From PGYR01 sp034670025 (GTDB lineage Bacteria; Bacteroidota; Ignavibacteria; Kapaibacteriales; UBA2268), in NCBI GenBank assembly GCA_034670025.1, contig JAXMOE010000016.1:1-9657 (forward strand): a stretch of DNA of 9,657 bases. The letters are read 5' to 3'. The notes beneath the pieces are model-generated. The model worked only from the letters and a program-made list of their open reading frames with translations. It made no database searches and was not told where the DNA came from. A program made the translations under genes and the position numbers. Positions 7,286 through 9,657 of the stretch are shown here, one piece after another (the first letter of the stretch is position 1; the number at the start of each line of letters is the position of its first letter).

Positions 7286-7320
7286 CAAAAATAGTTTATA
7301 ATAGGAGAAATAAAAACAAT
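7286..7320 (-). promoter_or_regulatory. Possible uppS operon promoter
   Basis: On the minus strand TATTTTTG (7293-7286) fits the -7 consensus TAnnTTTG. The best -33 candidate is ATTG at 7320-7317, with a spacer of 23 nt, longer than the usual 19-21. Transcription would start around 7280, leaving a leader of only about 15 nt before ATG 7264. Confidence 0.45.
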
Positions 7321-7353
7321 TACCATATAATTTATTAATTTTTAGGTAGTTGC

Positions 7354-7385
7354 TTTGCTTTTTAGGTTTAACGTTCTTATATTTG
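7354..7385 (+). promoter_or_regulatory. Bacteroidota-type promoter for the HU gene
   Basis: TTTG (7354-7357), a 20-nt spacer and TATATTTG (7378-7385) match TTTG-N19-21-TAnnTTTG exactly. Transcription should start near 7390, giving a leader of about 45-50 nt before the GTG at 7439. Together with the motif on the other strand it makes the uppS/HU gap a divergent promoter region. Confidence 0.75.
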
Positions 7386-7425
7386 CTTCCTTAAACGGTT
7401 AAATAATAATTATTGTTTCATATAA

Positions 7426-7446
7426 ATGGAAAATAGAAGTGAGTAA
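7426..7446 (+). other. Six-codon leader ORF overlapping the HU start
   Basis: ATG GAA AAT AGA AGT GAG TAA (MENRSE) begins 13 nt before the HU GTG in another frame and stops 5 nt inside the HU gene. The only ATG shortly upstream of HU is this one, and HU has no in-frame ATG near its start. It could be chance in AT-rich DNA or a leader that couples or tunes HU translation by termination and re-initiation. Confidence 0.3.
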
Positions 7447-7756
7447 AAAAAACGTAACAAAAGCTGATATCGTAGAAGTAATAGCTGATAACACTGGATT
7501 AACTAAAGTTGAAACCAAAGCAGTAGTCGAAGGTTTCATCGATACAATCATTGCAACAATTGCTGCTGGCAAACGTATAGAGCTTAGAGGGTTCGGTGTG
7601 TTTAAGCACAAGCAAAGAAAGCCAAGAATGGCTCGTAACCCAAAAACTGGTGAAGAAGTGAAATTAGGTAAAAGATATGTACCAGTTTTCAAAGTATCTC
7701 CTGACTTTTTTAGTAAAGTTAACGAAGCTATAAAAGAAGAAAAAGGCGAAGTTTAA
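7439..7756 (+). CDS. HU-family DNA-binding protein
   Basis: HU/IHF-type nucleoid proteins are dimers that bend DNA through two beta-ribbon arms. The 105 residues show the family pattern: TKADIVEVIADNTGLTK at the N-terminus, helix 2 with VVEGFIDTIIATIAAGKRIELRGFG (Gly51-Phe-Gly53), and the arm with R66-N67-P68 in ARNPKTGEE, Pro68 being the intercalating residue. VPVFKVSPDF and a charged tail KEEKGEV follow. Length is slightly above the usual 90. The start is GTG at 7439: the next in-frame Met is far inside the fold, and the sequence after GTG aligns with the family from its first helix. A GGA lies 8 nt upstream. It is followed after 24 nt by the bS22-like gene, so the two are probably co-transcribed. 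The sequence does not decide between HU-alpha, HU-beta and IHF-like subtypes. Confidence 0.95.
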   Translation: MSKKNVTKADIVEVIADNTGLTKVETKAVVEGFIDTIIATIAAGKRIELRGFGVFKHKQRKPRMARNPKTGEEVKLGKRYVPVFKVSPDFFSKVNEAIKEEKGEV

Positions 7757-7770
7757 ATTTAAATAATATT

Positions 7771-7778
7771 AAGGTGAT
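7771..7778 (+). promoter_or_regulatory. Shine-Dalgarno of the bS22-like gene
   Basis: AAGGTGAT, of which AGGTGAT is complementary to the 16S rRNA 3' tail (within GGAGGTGAT), ends 2 nt before ATG 7781. It is a clear ribosome-binding site for a group whose genes often lack one, and supports the 30-codon gene being translated. Confidence 0.6.
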
Positions 7779-7780
7779 TT

Positions 7781-7873
7781 ATGCCAAGTGGTAAAAAGAG
7801 AAAGGGCAAGAAAATGTCCACTCACAAACGTAAGAAAAGATTACGTAAAAACAGACATAAGAAAAAGAAATAA
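7781..7873 (+). CDS. bS22-like small ribosomal protein (AURKAIP1/COX24 domain)
   Basis: A 30-residue protein, MPSGKKRKGKKMSTHKRKKR followed by LRKNRHKKKK, with 18 Lys/Arg and 2 His. The core MSxHKRKKRLRKxRxKKK is the COX24/AURKAIP1 C-terminal motif (DUF1713), shared by mitochondrial small-subunit protein mS38 and mycobacterial bS22, which bind rRNA near the decoding centre. The short Bacteroidota proteins with this motif are commonly listed as AURKAIP1/COX24 domain proteins. A ribosomal role here is inferred by homology. The gene lies 24 nt after HU and has its own Shine-Dalgarno, so a HU-bS22 operon is likely. An all-A/U stem of 9 bp (7861-7883) spans its stop codon. Confidence 0.88.
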   Translation: MPSGKKRKGKKMSTHKRKKRLRKNRHKKKK

Positions 7874-7897
7874 CTTTTTTTTCTAAAGTTAAAACTA

Positions 7898-7951
7898 AGA
7901 ACTGCCGATATTTACTGTATGGTCAACGCTATACAAAATATCGGCAGTTTT
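7898..7951 (+). promoter_or_regulatory. Large hairpin enclosing the start codon of the 127-residue ORF
   Basis: AACTGCCGATATTT (7900-7913) pairs perfectly with AAATATCGGCAGTT (7936-7949), and 7898-7899 extend the stem with 7950-7951 (one G-U). After a 2-nt bulge, TGTAT (7916-7920) pairs with ATACA (7931-7935) around the 10-nt loop GGTCAACGCT. The total is 21 bp with one bulge. The ATG at 7919-7921 is partly in the upper stem. The 3' arm ends in TTTT, so it could also end the HU-bS22 transcript. No other DNA in the window has comparable symmetry. Confidence 0.7.
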
Positions 7952-8302
7952 AATTTGGACAACCCCGTCACTAAAGAGAAGACGGAAGCACTCCAATTAG
8001 CCAAATCGGCACTACAAGATGTGCCACAAAACTCATTCGGCAAGGTGTTCAACCGAGTTGATAATTTCCTCGATTTTGGTAGCTCCAAAAACTTAGATTT
8101 CAGCCATTTTAGCGATGAAGAAATGGAATCATTCCTAAAAGTAATGTCAACCCTAATGAAAGAAGGAATAGTTGGCTACGAGTACTACGAAGTCGATGGT
8201 AAAATAGAAAAGCACTTCATGACCACATCCATAGGTAACCGAAGATTATACAATGCCGAGTGGCAACCACGCGAAGACAGCCGCGGTGGCTGGTTGGTGT
8301 AA
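7919..8302 (+). CDS. Unrecognised 127-residue protein
   Basis: I do not recognise a family. The protein is soluble-looking, without signal peptide or membrane segment. A helical N-terminal half (about 16-55) is followed by an acidic helix (SDEEMESFLKVMSTLMKEG, about 65-83), a likely beta pair (GYEYYEVDGKIEKHFMTTS), and a polar, Trp-containing C-terminus (NAEWQPREDSRGGWLV). ATG 7919 is the only plausible start, since the next in-frame Met lies far downstream in SDEEMESF. It has no Shine-Dalgarno and lies inside a strong hairpin, so expression may be restricted. The frame is intact for 384 nt, and its amino-acid composition looks like a real protein. It may be co-transcribed with HU-bS22 by read-through. 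Downstream is the palindrome-rich region shared with the LRR genes. Confidence 0.6.
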   Translation: MVNAIQNIGSFNLDNPVTKEKTEALQLAKSALQDVPQNSFGKVFNRVDNFLDFGSSKNLDFSHFSDEEMESFLKVMSTLMKEGIVGYEYYEVDGKIEKHFMTTSIGNRRLYNAEWQPREDSRGGWLV

Positions 8303-8666
8303 ACTAAACTCACTACTGTAATTTATGCTCCTTTGGAGGAGCTGGCTGAACTTGCTCTGACTGAGGGGGACAAAGTTCACCGAGCGTAGTCGAGGTGCAT
8401 ACATCTCAGATTTGTGCACAATTCAACAAGGGAGCTTGCTCCCTTGCAAGGAACATAAAGATCAAAACCAAGGGAACAAGTTCCCTTGCTGCATTATGTA
8501 CTTACGTATTCCATACTTCTGTCACAGCGGTGGACAATGTCACTCTGAGGATGCTTTAGCATCCGAAGAGTCTATCTCAGTTAAATAATATCATTTGGGT
8601 ATCGCAATAGCAAAAGTTTTGCCAACCCTCTTTTCTATAATTCTGCCATTATAACAACCTTTTTTT
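8303..8666. repeat. 364-nt gene-free region with a series of REP-like palindromes
   Basis: No coding sequence is seen. It holds, in order: hairpin GCTCCT-TTGG-AGGAGC (8327-8342); GAACTT...AAGTTC arms (about 8348-8378) followed by CACCGAGCGTAGTCGAGGTG, whose reverse complement resembles a motif I recall as common between genes in Bacteroidota genomes; CAAGGGAGCTTGCTCCCTTG (8427-8446); the sister hairpin CAAGGGAACAAGTTCCCTTG (8470-8489); and the 57-bp repeat (8525-8581). The two CAAGGG hairpins have the same length and differ by compensating changes (GAGC/GCTC against GAAC/GTTC), so the stem is conserved rather than the sequence. The region lies between convergent genes, the usual place for REP elements. 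It may also act as a bidirectional transcript end. Confidence 0.7.
8525..8581 (-). repeat. 57-bp palindrome-bearing repeat, right copy
   Basis: Inverted copy of 1127-1183, 54 of 57 identical, containing the same GGATGC-TAAA-GCATCC stem (read on the minus strand) downstream of LRR-B. The match fades on the LRR side through a shared CGATACC(C/T)AAATG(A/G)TATT stretch, so the homologous block reaches toward the LRR stop codon. Confidence 0.85.
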
Positions 8667-9656
8667 TTACCAATAAATACTAGTGTTCGGAAGCCATTCT
8701 TCAACTTTTGCTTTTTCTTCTACTGAGAAGTTATTTCCTTCTAAATACAAGCGTTTTAGACTATCTTTTAAGTTTTTAATTGATTCAGGTAATGTAGTTA
8801 ATTCATTATTTTCTAATTCAATAACCTCTATACTCAATAGACTACCAATGCTATAGGGTAAATTAGTTAATTGATTATTATTCAAATTTAAATATGTTAA
8901 TTGTTGAAGATTGACAACATTTTCAGATAACATACTTATTTGATTATAACTTAAATTTAAAAGTTCTAGATTTAATAGATTTCCTATACTCTCTGGAAAA
9001 CTACCCAATTGATTATGATTAAGATAAAGAGTTTCTAGATTTTGTAGATTTTCAATGCTTTTAGGCAAACTGCTTAGTTGATTTGATCTAATATCAAAAA
9101 TATTTAAATTTTTCAGATTTCCAAAACCTTCAGGAATACTTATAATTCTATTACTAGACAAGTCTAGTTTTTCCAAACTCTTCAAATTGCTGAAGCTCTG
9201 TGGCAAAGTAGATAATAGATTGTTATTTAAATCAATATTTGTTAAATTTTTCAGATTACCAATGCTTTCTGGTAATTTAAATATTCCGCACCTTGTTAAC
9301 TTTAAAAGTTCTAAATTTATTAAATTTCCAAAACTTTCGGGAATATCAGTAATTGTATTATCCCAAATTTCAAGTACTTCTAAGTTATTTAGTTTACCAA
9401 TACAACTTGGTAAGTCATATACTGATCCTACAGCTACTCGAATTGTATATTTTCCATTTTTAATTGGTAAATCATTATTATCATATGTATTTATTGTAAT
9501 CTTGCATTTCCAATCTCCTTCTTCATAATTTACCACTCTACTTATATCGCCATCTCTATCAATTTGAATAGTCCCTTCTGCAGGTATTCCCATTGGAACA
9601 TCAAATTCGATAAGCTCATTCTCCCAAGTCTTAGTTCCTATTTCATTTCCATTTAA
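8667..9656 (-). CDS. Leucine-rich-repeat protein B (5'-truncated by window edge)
   Basis: Paralog of LRR-A in opposite orientation. The frame is open through the right edge; ATG 9593 is probably internal because the 21 codons before it (LNGNEIGTKTWENELIEFDVP) match the same part of LRR-A in frame. From ATG 9593: conserved segment 1-32 (29 of 32 residues identical to LRR-A), a variable linker, about ten 23-residue LRRs, and a cap ending VEEKAKVEEWLPNTSIYW. It is 23 residues, one LRR, shorter than LRR-A over the same span. The individual repeats are strongly diverged between copies, with few clear one-to-one matches. The third repeat carries KLTRCGIF in place of the usual Asn-ladder residue. 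TAA is followed by a run of A on the coding strand. Ligand, cell location and the missing N-terminus are unknown. Confidence 0.9.
   Translation of the reverse strand, partial: LNGNEIGTKTWENELIEFDVPMGIPAEGTIQIDRDGDISRVVNYEEGDWKCKITINTYDNNDLPIKNGKYTIRVAVGSVYDLPSCIGKLNNLEVLEIWDNTITDIPESFGNLINLELLKLTRCGIFKLPESIGNLKNLTNIDLNNNLLSTLPQSFSNLKSLEKLDLSSNRIISIPEGFGNLKNLNIFDIRSNQLSSLPKSIENLQNLETLYLNHNQLGSFPESIGNLLNLELLNLSYNQISMLSENVVNLQQLTYLNLNNNQLTNLPYSIGSLLSIEVIELENNELTTLPESIKNLKDSLKRLYLEGNNFSVEEKAKVEEWLPNTSIYW
9509..9569 (-). repeat. 61-bp block identical to the LRR-A gene (inverted copy of 89-149)
   Basis: Right-hand member of the inverted pair, coding for the same IQIDRDGDISRVVNYEEGDW segment of LRR-B with no base difference. 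The codons before it (21-codon segment about 12/21 identical in protein) and the LRRs after it have diverged. Confidence 0.9.
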
Positions 9657-9657
9657 C

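Noticed and set aside
7399..7692. 97-codon minus-strand ORF opposite HU
   Set aside because: It is antisense to a clear HU gene and shows no independent coding signal.

Overview
The window is an AT-rich chromosomal segment, most likely from the Bacteroidota/Chlorobiota (FCB) group, perhaps an Ignavibacteria- or Kapabacteria-like lineage. Three things point there. Promoters fit the Bacteroidota primary-sigma consensus TTTG-N19-21-TAnnTTTG. The order uppS-bamA-skp-skp is typical of the group. A 30-residue COX24/bS22-type ribosomal protein sits directly downstream of HU. This placement is inference from gene content, not from a marker phylogeny.

The core (1333-7264, minus strand) is an outer-membrane biogenesis operon: uppS (undecaprenyl-diphosphate synthase), bamA (Omp85 insertase), three tandem skp/ompH-like periplasmic chaperone genes, and lpxD (lipid A N-acyltransferase). 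Together they supply the lipid carrier, the outer-membrane protein insertase with chaperones for its clients, and one step of lipid A synthesis. The order resembles the E. coli uppS-cdsA-rseP-bamA-skp-lpxD cluster with cdsA and rseP missing. A second promoter lies immediately after bamA, so the skp genes and lpxD can be transcribed apart from uppS-bamA.

Divergent from uppS on the plus strand are a HU-family DNA-binding protein with a GTG start, the 30-residue bS22-like protein at 7781-7873, and an unrecognised 127-residue protein. The start codon of that last gene lies inside a large, nearly perfect hairpin (7898-7951).

At both ends, in opposite orientation and pointing inward, are two paralogous leucine-rich-repeat (LRR) genes. 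Both reading frames run off the window edge, so both are 5'-truncated. The copies differ in LRR content by exactly one 23-residue unit. They share a 61-bp block identical at every base just before the repeats, and a 57-bp palindrome-containing block (54/57 identical) downstream of the stop codons. These blocks bracket the variable repeats, as in an exchangeable or gene-converted LRR cassette family. They are also inverted repeats around the essential envelope operon.

The two non-coding stretches behind the LRR genes (1061-1332 and 8303-8666) are rich in REP-like palindromes and are partly homologous to each other.
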